Positions 1-11,990 of a DNA stretch of 64,000 nt are shown here, one piece after another. The translations under genes and the position numbers were made by a program. The notes beneath the pieces were generated by a model, which ran no database searches, had not been told where the DNA came from, and worked only from the letters and a program-made list of their open reading frames with translations. Numbering within the stretch: the stretch's first letter is position 1; every line of letters begins with the position of its first letter. Origin of the DNA: Paramacrobiotus metropolitanus. Its lineage: Eukaryota; Tardigrada; Eutardigrada; Parachela; Macrobiotidae. The stretch lies in the NCBI RefSeq assembly GCF_019649055.1, contig NW_026570287.1:372001-436000 (forward strand), given 5' to 3'.

Positions 1-213
1 AGTACAACTGCACTCGTTCTGTCTACTCAAGTCGGTATTAAAACAATTGATTATGTGGATGGGTCGCGTGACTTGGGTTGTTCCACCGGGACTTGTGTAT
101 TACGTTCACCTGCGCCAGGGAAGCCGCACCCCAGTAGTCGCCTACTTCCAGGCGTGTATCACGGTGCGCTGCAAGCCTGCAACCAACGGTGGCGCCAAAA
201 TCAATATCCGTGA
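1..213 (+). CDS. Possible 3' end of an upstream gene (partial)
   Basis: Frame 1 is open from the first base of the window to a TGA at 211-213, giving about 70 residues. The reading contains a Cys-rich stretch, GCSTGTC, and ends in WRQNQYP. The family is not recognisable. A second overlapping frame (47-250) is open for a similar length, so this could equally be chance openness at the window edge. No splice acceptor can be judged because the upstream sequence is missing. It is listed as a candidate terminal exon only. Confidence 0.22.
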   Translation, partial: STTALVLSTQVGIKTIDYVDGSRDLGCSTGTCVLRSPAPGKPHPSSRLLPGVYHGALQACNQRWRQNQYP

Positions 214-1313
214 TAAATTTTTTATACTCGGTTCCAGGTACGCAGACTAGGTAGTCGCGAACTAACAGCTACCCCGACCAAACAGAACGGACGTCGACGG
301 TTAACGTTACGGTCCTTAATAATGCAGTTTCCATGTCCTTTTTATACTGTATTTCGCTGTCTTGTCAGTTATACTTGTCGTACAATAGTACAACTGAGGC
401 TGACAAACGCTACGGATATTTGGTTGAATCGGATATTTAATTGACGGCTTCATGGCAAATTTCTTATATTACTGGAAGGTTATTTCGAAAAAGTATGTTT
501 TCCATCTCTGCAAAAATCATATGCCGGCTTGGTACATCGTTCTCCATGCGTTTGCACAATTGCCATTCGACACATTCCCGTGAAAACAGAGAACGTATAA
601 TTTAAAAGCCTGAGCTACGATTTGTACTGCTATAACAATAGCCGATACTGGGAGGCACGATATTGTACAATTTTACTACCAATAATCCTAATCATAAACA
701 AATTTACTCGACGTAGTTGATCGATACGACTACGAGTACTATCATAATTATGCCACTTCCAGCAGTTCCAGGTGCCGAAATGTTCGATCGCCAACGATAT
801 TAAATCATGTTGTCGTTAATATTCTTACGCTGCGTGCATAGCAAATCAGATTTTCAGAAGTTATCGGCTTGCAGTTAGAATTATTCCTATGCGAGCTTTC
901 AGAGTTGTTCCTGCAACTGACCACATTAGCACTTACAATTAATGGAAGTTTCGAATAAAAATCCCCATCTTGCATCTCTAAACATATTTCCGCCACTTGA
1001 CCACAATGTCATCGAATTCTGGTGAAACAGTCAAACTTGCGCCTGAAAGTGAATCTCTGCGGAATAAGCTCGAGCCCGCTGCTGGCAGTGTGGGGATTGA
1101 GCAGCACCCAGCTTATAAATTTTGTTGCTGTTTTAATTTTTTCCAAATATTTATACGAGATCCTAACCAAATCAGCTGTTCGAGAAATTAAAAATCGCTC
1201 TTCATGGCGATTTGCTAGATGTCTAAGGCTTTAATGATATTGTATGGACTTCAACAGCAAGATTATTTCGCATTTTGTTATTGAAATCTTAGCCCTGAGT
1301 GATAACCAGTGAA
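214..1313. other. Intergenic sequence upstream of RPTOR
   Basis: No supportable gene. A short ATG frame begins at 1006 (MSSNSGETVKL...) and stays open for about 60 codons, but I found no donor joining it in phase to the RPTOR exons. It may be 5' untranslated sequence. The octamer TACGAGTA lies at 731-738. Confidence 0.4.
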
Positions 1314-4300
1314 ATGATTAACGGGAACCACGATCTGCAGCCTGTGACTGCAGGCGTAGGCCAACCGGCCCAGGTAAAATCACGTAACGAGCGCTCAATC
1401 ACATCTGTGATCTGCATGTGATCTTCTGTCTGGATCTCCCTCACTGTTCTAATTAGATGATCAACGGAATGCTGCCGGACTTCCCCATCATCACCATGGC
1501 CCCAAACGGTCCTTTCCTCATCCCCGGCGGTATTCCCGTCAGCCTGCATCCTCCTCCCGTGGACTTCTCCTGTACACCCTCCTCCGAATCCGCCATTCAG
1601 AAGCGCATCAATCTCCTGGTCAACGAGGGCCAGACCGACCCGACCGACTGGCATACACCGCTGGCCTTCACTCAACTGCGCCATACGGAGCCCATCGAGG
1701 GTTACGAGAATTCGGTAGAGTCGTGGCGCGTCAAAGATCGGGTAGGGTTCTCTGACTTCTCTCTGCTCGCACTGTGATGGGGAGCGGGGGATGCACAATT
1801 CTGTTCGCCTACTAGATGAAAACCGTCAGTGTGGCGCTGGTGCTGTGCCTGAATGTTGGTGTTGATCCACCCGATGTCTTCAAACCAAATCCCTGTGCCC
1901 GACAAGAATGCTGGCTAGGTAAGTGCGTTTACTGAATCCTCGCGGTCGCTTTTCTTCAGTTTTTTACATGCTCGTCAGTGCCTTTAATATCCTGTGATTA
2001 TACTGATCTGCTTTTTATCTTTTGCTGTTCTATAATTTTGAAATATGTACCGAAAAGTTATTAGGTATTTTGTTTCTTTTATCGGCGCCTACCAGATTTG
2101 GATTTATTTTGATTTTGTGGTGCTAATGTTGGATTATTTTTTTGTTTAGTCGAGTTTTGTGTTAATATCATTACTGCACAAACTTGATTGTTTTCTATTA
2201 CTATTCATATAAATTGCCTCGATCGACTTTGAATATTTTATTTTCCCTAAGCTTACAAAATGTCTTTCGATTTATTTTGTTGCATACATTTTGCATTATA
2301 CATATTTTTTTTATATTTTTAATTTTATTTTGATTTTGCGTAATGGGGTTGTGTTATGCGAACGGCTACAAAATGCCTTGATTTATTTTTATGTAAATGT
2401 TGCTGGTTTTCGTAAAGAAGAATAATTATTAAATATGTTATCACTGTTATGGTATATCTCAGATCCATCGGCGTTGGGATCGCAGAAAGCTGTGGAAACC
2501 ATAGGGAATGCTCTTCAGAAGCAGTACGAACGCTGGCAGCCTCGGGCACGGTACAAGCAGTCCCTGGATCCGACCATTGAAGATGTCAAGAAGCTCTGTA
2601 TCTCCTCACGTAAAAGTTCAAAGGTATACCTTAAGGGTTATTTCTGGAGAACTGGCATTTATGTTGTTGCTGTTATTGCAATAGGATGAACGGATACTGT
2701 TCCATTACAACGGCCACGGAGTGCCGAAACCAACCGCCAATGGAGAAATTTGGGTGTTCAATAAGAATTACACCCAGTATCTCCCTCTTTCCGTTTTTGA
2801 CCTGCAAACTTGGATGGGTGTTCCTTCCATCTACGTGTACGATTGCTGTAATGCGGGGACCATTGTGCAGAGTTTTTTGACGTTCGCCGATTCTCAAGAA
2901 GAAGAATACGAGGTAAACATTTTTTGCTACAGTAGTATAAATTAATTTCTTTTTAAATTTAGCAGTAATTACTTATTCTAATATGGCGTGAATTCGTTCT
3001 GCTAAAATAGGTAAGCGGAAACTGATACATGTTATGTGTTTGTTGTGTCACTTGTGTGTATCACATATCGTCTACCAGTACATCTTTTATTAGTTTCAAC
3101 GGAAAAGCTATCCCGACAGCGACGAGATGAGGGAAACACCCCCGCAGTATCGACAGTGCATCCACCTTGCGGCATGTGCGGGTGGAGAGGAGCTGCCGAC
3201 CAACCCAGACCTTCCGGCTGATCTGTTCACTGCATGCCTAACGACGCCGATCAAAATGGCGCTGCGCTGGTACACCCTGCAAAATAAAACCCGACTCCTC
3301 CCTGAGATTACGTTGGACATGATTGACAAGTACGATCATATCATTTTACCTGCACTAATTTCCAAATTGCAAATGTTCCTGTTGCAGAATTCCGGGCCAG
3401 ATGAATGATCGGCGAACCATGTTAGGTGAACTAAACTGGATTTTCACTGCCGTGACCGACACAATCGCCTGGAATTCTGTTTCAAGAGGTAGCTTGCACT
3501 TGTTGCGACTTGCGTAACGTTGCGTGACCGTGAATTTTGGGTTATGCAGATTTATTCCACCGACTTTTCCGGCAAGATTTACTCGTAGCCAGTTTATTTC
3601 GAAATTTCCTCTTGGCTGAGCGAGTCATGCGAAGTTATAACTGCTCGCCGATATCGTTTCCAAATATGCCACACTCCACGGCGCAACATTCGATGTGGTA
3701 CGGTAAAATTTTCGTTGTTTACGCGAGAGTAAATTAGGAATTTTGATGGAACTGTCTGACAAATAGTTGACAATAATCTTCGATGTCTAATGCGCAGTGG
3801 CATGTGCAGTTGGCTGTTAGTTCTCATTTTGTTTAGGGAGACCTGGGATTTTGCGCTGGATGCCTGTCTCTGCCAACTTCCAGCGGTGCTGGAAGGCGGC
3901 CAGTATATGCCGTCAGCTTTCTTTACTGAGCAGCTGACTGCTTTTCAAGTGTGGTTGACGTACGGCAGCGAAGAGCGGTCTCCTCCTGAACAGTTACCGA
4001 TAGTTTTACAAGTGCGTTGATTTGCAGTGCAACATGATGTATTTCTTAAAATATATTCCGTTTTGATTTCGCAGATAAATATTTTAAAATGAGAGGTGTT
4101 TACAAGGCAAAAACAAGTTTATGTTAACAATCATAAACTTTTATTAGAGCGTTACATGTAATTCTCGGACCGCAGGTTTTATTGAGTCAAAGCCATCGAT
4201 TGCGAGCTCTCGATTTGTTGGGCCGCTTCGTCGATCTTGGACCGTGGGCTGTAAACCAAGCGCTTTCCGTTGGAATATTTCCGTATGTGTTAAAGCTCCT

Positions 4301-7300
4301 GCAAAGTTCTGCGAGAGAGCTTCGGCCTTTACTGGTTTTTATCTGGGCCAAAATCCTCGCTGTGGATGATGTAAGTTTGTCATAGTGGCTGTGCGCAGTG
4401 TGTTTAGTGGTTGTTTACCGACCTGGAATTTTCTTTTATAGACTTGCCAAGGCGAAGTGATACGCGAGGGTGCTCATAAGTATTTTTTCGATATTCTATC
4501 GGATTCCTACTTACCCGTGGAACACCGTACAATGGCGGCCTTCGTCATATCCCGAACTGTCTCGGACAACATCCCCGGTAAAGAGATTGCTCTCAAGGAT
4601 AATCTGATTCCCATCTGTGAAGAACAGATCCTGGAGTCGCGCGGGAACCTCCGCCAATGGGTGGCCATCTGTCTGGGAATATTTTGGACAAAACATGCGA
4701 ATTCCCGGTGGGCGGGTGTCCGCTACGTTGTGTACGATAAACTTTTCCCGCTGCTGCATGATCCCGTCCCGGAAGTCCGAATAGCGGCTGTGTTTGCCTT
4801 GGGAACTTTCATGGGCAACGATGAAGATAGGAGTGAGCACGCTAACGCCATCGATTCGGCCATTGGAATGCAGTTAGTCAATGCCTGCGCCAGTGATGCC
4901 AGTCCACTTGTCCGCATGGAACTGGTAGGAGCGCTGCAGTGGTTGGTGCTGCATTTTGAGGCACAGTTCACATCCATTGCCGCCCAGATGGAAGAAGAGG
5001 AGCGATCTGTGGAGCAGAGTGGCATCAATATCGCTGCACAAAAAGGTGAATTAAGTGACTGAGTGAAGTAAACGTGTTTACTCAATTTTTGCAAAGTTTT
5101 GCATTCAAGTCGAAGACCCAGTTTCTTGCCAGTTAACTGCAGCACATTTTTCTGTTGTTAGACCGACAGTTTCTTCTTTTCATTTCGGCTTTACTTATTT
5201 CATGTTTTTTTAAACTATATTTAACCGCCTTTTTTCTTCACGGTGTATTTTGAAAACAGAAAGCGGTTAAATTTAATGCTGAAAACGTAAGATATCGCTT
5301 TTTTTATCGCGGAGCGAGTGGACATAAACGAGCAGTGTGTAATTGCGTGTCGTATTGTTTTGTATTATAGACGCAGACACAACCGATAAACGCTCTCCTG
5401 AGAATCACCTAACCACATCCCAGCAGATGCGCAAAGCAGCTCCGAATGTCGGAATGCATTCGTTTGGTGGCCCGGTGTTCCATGGAAATCTCTTTCGCAA
5501 CGTCGTTAAAGTGTTAATGAATTACGCTCGGGATCCGTTTCCTGACGTCACCCACGCAGCGATCGCTGTCCTGCAAGTGATTAGTGACCGGTATCGACAG
5601 CCCTCACTCCTGGCTTCTATCAGCCGGTTGGATTCCCACGACCATTCCCAACATTCTAGTCCAAAAAGCTCGTCAGACCTCCTGGATTCTGTCCCGAGGG
5701 AACTGGAAACCAGCCTAAGGATAAATACAGTACGGCAAGTTTCCATCGAATCGAAGAAATCATCGCATGAACCCACACAACTGACCTATTCGCAAAAGTA
5801 TACGCGAAAACGGGGAATGTTCGACCCTGGTCCCAGTGAAGATGAGGAGCTGGATGAGGATCATAAAGTGAAGACCGAAGCGATTTTCACCACCAGTTTT
5901 GTGTCGTGGTGCGGGAAGGCTTTTGCTTTGCCGTTGATGAAGCCCAGGGAGGATCAGGATCCGGCAGCGGCACGCCACTTCCAGAAAGAATGGAAGTACA
6001 TCAGAAACAAAGTGCTTAGAGCAAACTGTGCCAGCGAAATACAAACTGCCGGTAATTCCGCTCCTATACAAAGAATTTTCAGCTCTTTTAATTGCCTGAT
6101 GATGTTGTATTATAAGAACGATGTGTTAAATAGTATTATTTTGCAGGAGTGGCTCGCTACGACGTCCAGGCGTTTATGAACAGAAACCACGAAATACCCA
6201 TTCGAGTGCAATTCGATTTATGTGAACCGTTGCTTTACGTGGCTGGCCGCAGTCACATAAGGTATGTTGATCTTTTTTATACGGTACTGTTTGTTGAAAT
6301 TTAATGGGGAAAAGTTGTTTCGTTTCAGCACATGGAATTACGAAAAAAACTTCCGCGTTGCGAGTTTTCCTAACGGCCACAGCAGGCATAACAGGATATC
6401 GGATGTGGCTCTTTTGAACAGACACTACAGCCCGTTTATTCTGGTTGCCGTGGGTTCGTTTAAAATTTTCTTTAGTAATTAAACTAAAGCTTTTTCTGAT
6501 TAAACAGTCGCATATCGTACAACCTACATAAATTACTATAACGGGGTTTCAGATTGAGGAAAAAATTTATGTCAAATTACGCCAAAAAAACTGGATGTTT
6601 TGCGGCAAAACTGAAACCACATGTTGCACATAAGATTTCATGTTTACAGATGACGGAACGGTAAAAGTCTGGAAGAACATTGCATTTCCTGGTGAACGGA
6701 AGCAGGAAGATCTCGTTACCGCCTGGCAGGCGCTGCCTGAGATTATTTCTTCACACCGAGCAGTGGGTACCGTGATTGACTGGGAGCCCATGAGTCAGCA
6801 TTTGATCGTGGGTGGCGATGCGAAATTACTCCGCGTCTGGAACCTGGAAAGCGAGACCAGGATTGTCGACATTCCCACCCGGTTGGACAGCAGTGCCAGT
6901 AGTATCTGCAGCGATTCGACTTCTACGGGGATATTCGCGGCGGGTTACCAAGACGGTTCGGTGCGGTTATACGATCGCCGGTGCCCTGCATACGACGCAC
7001 AGGTTATGATCTTCGATGGACATGCGTCGTCGGTTGTATCTACGAAGATGCCGGAGAATGTACTGTTCCACAAGATTTATTCGGGCAGTGCTGATGGGGA
7101 TGTGAAAGTGTGGGATGCCCGTGTACCGAATCAGGTGTCGTCCAATAAGACAATACCGGGAATGACAGCCATGGATGTGCACGAGAAGGCCGAAGTGTTT
7201 GCCTGGTGAGGACAAAAGTTTTCGTTTAAATTTAATATGTACGCTGAACCTTCTTTGAGTGACCTTTATTTTTTTAGCGGATCGAACGGTCAGAGTTTAA

Positions 7301-7714
7301 ATGTGTACAATTTCTTGGGATCACAGCTGTCCTCGGTGAAGTATTACGAAGGCTTCATGGGGCAGCGCATTGGACCAGTCAGCGCTGTTGCTTTTCATCC
7401 TTTAAGGGTAGGTCGAGATTTATTGTGTCTTGCTTATTTATTTACCATTACTTATATAAATTACCATTAACGTTATTATTTTTTCCACATATTTTTGTTT
7501 AATTTTCTGGTTACCGATTTGAGTTCTAAGGTTAGAGCTTGTTTGTAATTATTTTGCGGCACAGCAGATACTTATTAATTTTTCTTAAGCAGGCAACCGT
7601 TAATCAGTTGAAATTCACACAGTTCTTTTGCAGACCACGTTGGCTGTCGGCTGTACCGACTCATTTGTTTCCGTGTACACCAGCGCCCTGGATAAGAAAC
7701 CCGTCCGTCAGTGA
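1314..7714 (+). CDS. RPTOR: Raptor, mTORC1 scaffold and substrate adaptor
   Basis: Raptor recruits substrates to mTOR complex 1 and docks the complex to Rag GTPases at the lysosome. Exons: 1314-1373, 1457-1741, 1816-1918, 2463-2623, 2685-2912, 3094-3329, 3388-3488, 3550-3697, 3837-4011, 4176-4370, 4442-5045, 5371-6051, 6147-6261, 6329-6453, 6650-7205, 7278-7407, 7634-7714. They give 1327 residues, close to human Raptor (1335). The N-terminal caspase-like RNC domain keeps its His and Cys (FHYNGHG near residue 210, YDCCNAG near 257). HEAT repeats follow (about 440-770; [20 protein letters not shown]). Then comes an acidic and Ser-rich linker. A C-terminal WD40 propeller closes the protein ([26 protein letters not shown]). 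All introns are GT-AG. The start is a choice: ATG 1314 adds 20 residues through an 83-base intron, while ATG 1457 is an alternative beginning with the same MING. Confidence 0.97.
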
Positions 7715-8887
7715 GAGGCTGTACAAAATATTTTACTTTTATCTCTCATCATTTTATTATCGTATTGTGCGGTTGTTTGTTGATGAACTGGTGATAAATA
7801 TGGCTACTTTGCTCATATATTGGATATAATTTTATATAGAAAGATATTTTCGCAATCCGGAATGTTACGTACTTGTTTCGTGGTGTTGTTTTGCCTGTAC
7901 CATAGCTGTTAAGTTTTATACGTTTTGTGATCATGTGGGGAAGAATTAACCAATGCTGGAAATAATTAAATCTGTGCGGTTTGTTTGTCGCTGTTCCTTC
8001 TTCAGGTTTCGTGCTGCAGCTTATTGTTAGCAATGTAGGATCCGAGTTCGACGATGATGTCTTCTACTTCCCGTATCCGTAAATGTGTGCAGTAAATTGG
8101 CTCCTGGTAGCAGCACGATTTCTTACGCGCATTGTACGCGTACTAAAATTTGTAGGATAGGAACGGTCACAAGTACTTACGAAATAACCGTGAACGGTGA
8201 AACACTAAATAGCAAAAGAAACGGTGAAATGCGAAGCTGGACATCGCAGATAGTAAAATGCAATTGCTATCCGGAAAATAAGGGGCCAAAAAAGGCAAAA
8301 ATCAAGATAGACCGACTGTTGACTGTTATAATTAAATTTTCTTGCGATCCTGCTCTGCATACTTAATGTGATAAACATTTTACGGATTTATCTCATAAAA
8401 TTAAACCAATAAAATTTTTTGAAGATTTTTATCACAAAGAGTCACCGGATGACGGCGCCGGTGGCGGTCTACGAGTAAGTACAATGCTGCCAACCTCGGG
8501 TGGTCGCCCGCCTCTACTTGGATTTTTGCATTTGTCTGTGTTCGCACATCGCAGCAAGTTCGCTGCAGTCACACTGTCAGCTGTTGAAACTCTTTGTTGT
8601 GTATGTAGTAATATGTTTTCTGTTTGCTTATAGTTACCATGAGTTTTTTCATGAAATTTTTCAGTTGTCTTAGGTTATTCTGGCCCTTTGATCGGGAGAC
8701 TCGAGCCGACTGAAGGTGTGAAAATTTCAAGGTTCAAGAAACTGTCAGATGTCGATTTGGCTTGCAGGTCCGCGCGCTTGCTCTTATCCAACGATTCCAC
8801 AAAACGCTGCTGTTCTTTCAGTTTGCAGCAGTTCGAAAGGAATCTACGTAGTGGTGCTACTTTGATACATTTGGAAAATCGGAGGAC
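7715..8887. other. RPTOR 3' region and upstream region of the zinc-finger gene
   Basis: No gene can be supported. AATAAA occurs at 8408-8413. An ATG at 8449 (MTAPVAVY) is followed by a good donor at 8475, but its phase (2) does not join any acceptor before the first finger exon. It may therefore be part of an unresolved 5' exon of the next gene. Confidence 0.4.
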
Positions 8888-10641
8888 ATGGGAAAGAAAG
8901 AATACCTCTGCAAAGTCGAGGGTAAGGATGGAACTGCTGACGAATTCTTGTTATCATATGCCAGCATTACAAATATTCCATTGTGGGCCTTTCTCGCGTA
9001 CTTTTTACATCCGTCTTAGTTTGCTACGATATAGAGGCTTGCCGTCAAAGAACGAAGCGTATTAGGAAAGTTTTCTTCCGGCGTTGGTGATTAGTATTTT
9101 GGTTTTGCTGTCTCGGTGAAGTGTTGAAATTGGTTTAATAGAGTAATACACTGATACTCCCGTTAGTACGATGGTATTACATTAGATATTTTGTTACAGG
9201 ATGTGGGAAGGTGTTCAGTTCCTGCGGCGGTCTATCACAGCACCGGAAAACACATGAAGGTAATGTTGCACGGCGAGCTTTTGGCAATGCTTACATGATG
9301 TGCGCTGCTGTCTAATAATTTTCTGACCGATGTCCGCCCGGAATTTGCGCAGGTAGTTACAGCAGATTGCTCGATTTATGTAGGAGTACTTTGTGATTGA
9401 GAAGGTCTGATTTATTTCCTTTGCCTGCAGATCGTCGTCGTTTCAAATGTGAACACGAAGGCTGTGAATTCTCGTCTCATCAGAAAATCAACCTGAAGAC
9501 GCATTACCGCATCCATACGGGTAAATTGTTATTGCTTTTAATCGTTGGCTGTTATTTCACAATCGTAGAATATTTTTCGACAGCGTAATTTTCTAGCGGT
9601 AGACTATATTCTGTCTATGCAGTATAGTTCTGCTGATGGTGTTTTGTATGATGCCAGGGGAAAAGCCGTACCAGTGTTCGATATGCAACAAATCATTCTC
9701 GCAGCAGGCAAATCTGAATCATCACCAGTTGATTCATACTAGTAAGTCAGAAACTAACAATTAGAGGTTCATATTTTAACATTCGCGTTTTATGAATAAT
9801 TGTATACTTTGTATAACATGTGAAGTTGTCTTCTAAATATAATATTGTTCTAATCGTTTGTAAATCCAGCTTAACGAAAAACGACGTATTTTGTTACCTG
9901 CAGAGGAAAAAGAATTTCTTTGTCCGGTCGAGGGATGCAAGTTTCGGGCGTTCCAGTCCATCAACTGCCAAACCCATATCTCTCGCTGTCATCCCGGTAA
10001 TCTTTTTGTTGGACCGATATTTTTAATTGATTGAAAGTAAAGAACTTTTCAGTTTCAACACCTGAAAATTCAGTAGCGGCGCAGTTTAGCGAAATTAATC
10101 CATGTGCCTGTGGGGCTGCATAAACAATTAGTTTGCACTTTCGTTTTGCAGATAGCAAAGATTGCGTTCCATTACCCTCCTATCAGAACCAAAGTCCTCC
10201 TGAATGCAAGCGGAAGAAAAGATCGAGAGAGCCTGGTACGTTAACGATTTGTGTACTGAAGATTAAAAGTAATTTATTTTTTCTTTTTTAGAAAATGTTA
10301 TCAAAAAGTTGTCACCCAATCCGCAACCTACCCGCAGTTCGTGGAGACTGGTGAAGCGGCGGGAACACGCTGCACTTGCGGAAAATTGTGTGCAGCCGAA
10401 GACTAGCGAGGATTGCGGCTTACCAAGTTCGAGTCCCTCTCATTCACCGGAAATTCCTAGCTTTTCCAGTATTGACGACGAAGAAAGTACTTATTCTTGC
10501 GTGCCGGAATTCCCTCAAGTGGATGTTGCTTCTCCGCAAGTTGATGTGGAGGAGGACGAGATTTGTGGCATCGCTTACCTCACACCAGAAGGGTTACAAG
10601 GCGAATGCCGTTATTATGTTGCCTGTAAAAACGAATCGTAA
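8888..10641 (+). CDS. C2H2 zinc-finger protein, four fingers
   Basis: A probable nucleic-acid-binding protein. Exons: 8888-8921, 9200-9259, 9431-9520, 9658-9741, 9904-9996, 10152-10235, 10292-10641; about 264 residues. Four classical C2H2 units are visible in series: [57 protein letters not shown], and [17 protein letters not shown] basic stretch follows (KRKKRSRE), then an acidic and Ser-rich tail ending YYVACKNES. All six introns are phase 1 and the first five sit at finger boundaries or inside finger 1, so each exon is a movable module. The first and fourth fingers have the two-residue GC insertion typical of TFIIIA-like fingers, but TFIIIA has nine fingers, so I do not assign that name. 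The ATG at 8888 is the first in frame after a stop at 8849; an upstream exon is possible. Confidence 0.75.
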
Positions 10642-11315
10642 GCACAGTAATTATGATAAACCTGTATGAGTGACTGTTGATTTTGCAGCCTTTCGTTTGC
10701 CGCCTGTATTAAAATTAATTTAGTTGTTTTCTGTTTGATTTATGTAGCGAAACTATAGAGACCGTATGCAGCTTATGTTGCGAATCATTTTTGGTATTTT
10801 CCAAGATAAAGGGTGCATTCGAAGCTTTATAATTGCATGGTAATGTAAATCGAAAGCCTGTCTTGCCTACGCACTGATCAGTTGGTAGTTTCGAAAGACA
10901 CAGAATATCTGGTAGTTGTTGCAGATGTAATGCAGACGAGGACGAGATTTGTGGCATCGCCTATCTCACACCGGATGGGTTACAAGGCGAATGCCGTTAT
11001 TATGTTGCCTGTAAAAACGAATCGTAAGCACAGTAATTATGATAAACCTGTATGAGTGACTGTTGATTTTGCAGCCTTTCGTTTGCCGCCTGTATTAAAA
11101 TTAATTTAGTTGTTTTCTGTTTGATTTATGTAGCGAAACTATAGAGACCGTATGCAGCTTATGTTGCGAATCATTTTTGGTATTTTCCAAGATAAAGGGT
11201 GCATTCGAAGCTTTATAATTGCATGGTAATGTAAATCGAAAGCCGTCTTGCCTACGCACTGATCAGTTGGTTGTTTCGAAAGACACAGAATATCTGGTAG
11301 TTGTTGCAGATGTAA
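10552..11315. repeat. Tandem direct duplication of the zinc-finger gene 3' end
   Basis: Copy 1 is 10552-10930 and copy 2 is 10938-11315, a period of 386 then 385 because copy 2 has lost one base near 11243. Copy 1 contains the last 29 codons and stop of the zinc-finger gene plus 3' sequence. Copy 2 repeats them with a few substitutions (LTPEGL becomes LTPDGL) and keeps the same stop. Just before copy 2 there is an acceptor-like TGCAG at 10931-10935. Splicing there from phase 1 would read [10 protein letters not shown] in the correct frame. Confidence 0.9.
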
Positions 11316-11990
11316 CCATGCGTAAAGGAACTTCTCTGCTACATATATTTGTTGTGCATTGTAGGGGAGTCGATTACGTGTGGATGTCTAAAGATATGGT
11401 TACGGACCAACAGAAGCGGAAAATCCTGGACGTTGTGTTCCTTCAAATGCCCAAATGAAATATGTCAGTGCTGCTCAAAGCAAGTGCAACGAGGTTGTAT
11501 GATTCTCGACAGTATGATTTTTATTGTTTTTGCAATTTCTTTTACAAAAAGGTTCCTTTTATTGCGCGTTTGTACATGATATCTGCACAGATTTATTTTT
11601 TCCTTTGACATTTGATTTCTTTCTTAGAGATTGTGATTCGTGAAAAATCACTGCGAAAAATATTGGGAAATAGTAAAAGATCCCAAGAATGGAAGCTTTT
11701 CAGGAAATTTTTTAGCCTGCGCTACTTGCCCTAACGATTGCCCTAACGATAGGCGACACTAGTAAAATACTGAAGCTTTAAAGTGAAGGAGAAACGAACA
11801 TCCACCGGCGTAGTCTTTACCACCACAGCGTCCGGTCAACAATCTACTACTCGTAAATAACAGCAAAAGTATACTCGTATTGTAAATTCAAGAGCAGTAA
11901 TACTGCCTATTCCAAAAATTCTTAAATTATAAAATGATGTTTATGTTACTAAAGCGTTACAAAAATTTCGTATGGACAGCAAGAAAATTA
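11316..11990. other. Unassigned stretch with a Cys-rich open frame
   Basis: Downstream of the duplication, an acceptor at 11364 opens a phase-1 frame running to about 11579. It is unusually Cys-rich (TCGCLKIWL, LCSFKCPNEICQCC). It could be a further 3' exon of the zinc-finger gene or chance. The octamer TACTCGTA occurs at 11848 and 11872. Nothing else is recognisable. Confidence 0.3.

Noticed and set aside
1-213. Assigning the first open frame to the ADAMTS/disintegrin family
   Set aside because: Only a loose LPG...AC pattern is visible; cysteine spacing does not match.
1289-1798. 169-residue minus-strand open frame
   Set aside because: It is antisense to RPTOR exons 1-2, has no domain, and the plus strand reads clear Raptor sequence.
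3698-3836. Frameshift or error at the RPTOR exon 8/9 junction
   Set aside because: It first appeared one base out of phase with donor 3703, but donor GTACGG at 3698 restores the frame and the exact Raptor length (MWETWDF).
4511-5145. Minus-strand frames of 109 and 140 residues
   Set aside because: They are shadows of RPTOR exon 11, whose plus-strand reading matches the HEAT region.
8888-10641. Naming the zinc-finger gene TFIIIA
   Set aside because: Some fingers look TFIIIA-like, but only four are present instead of nine and the tail differs.
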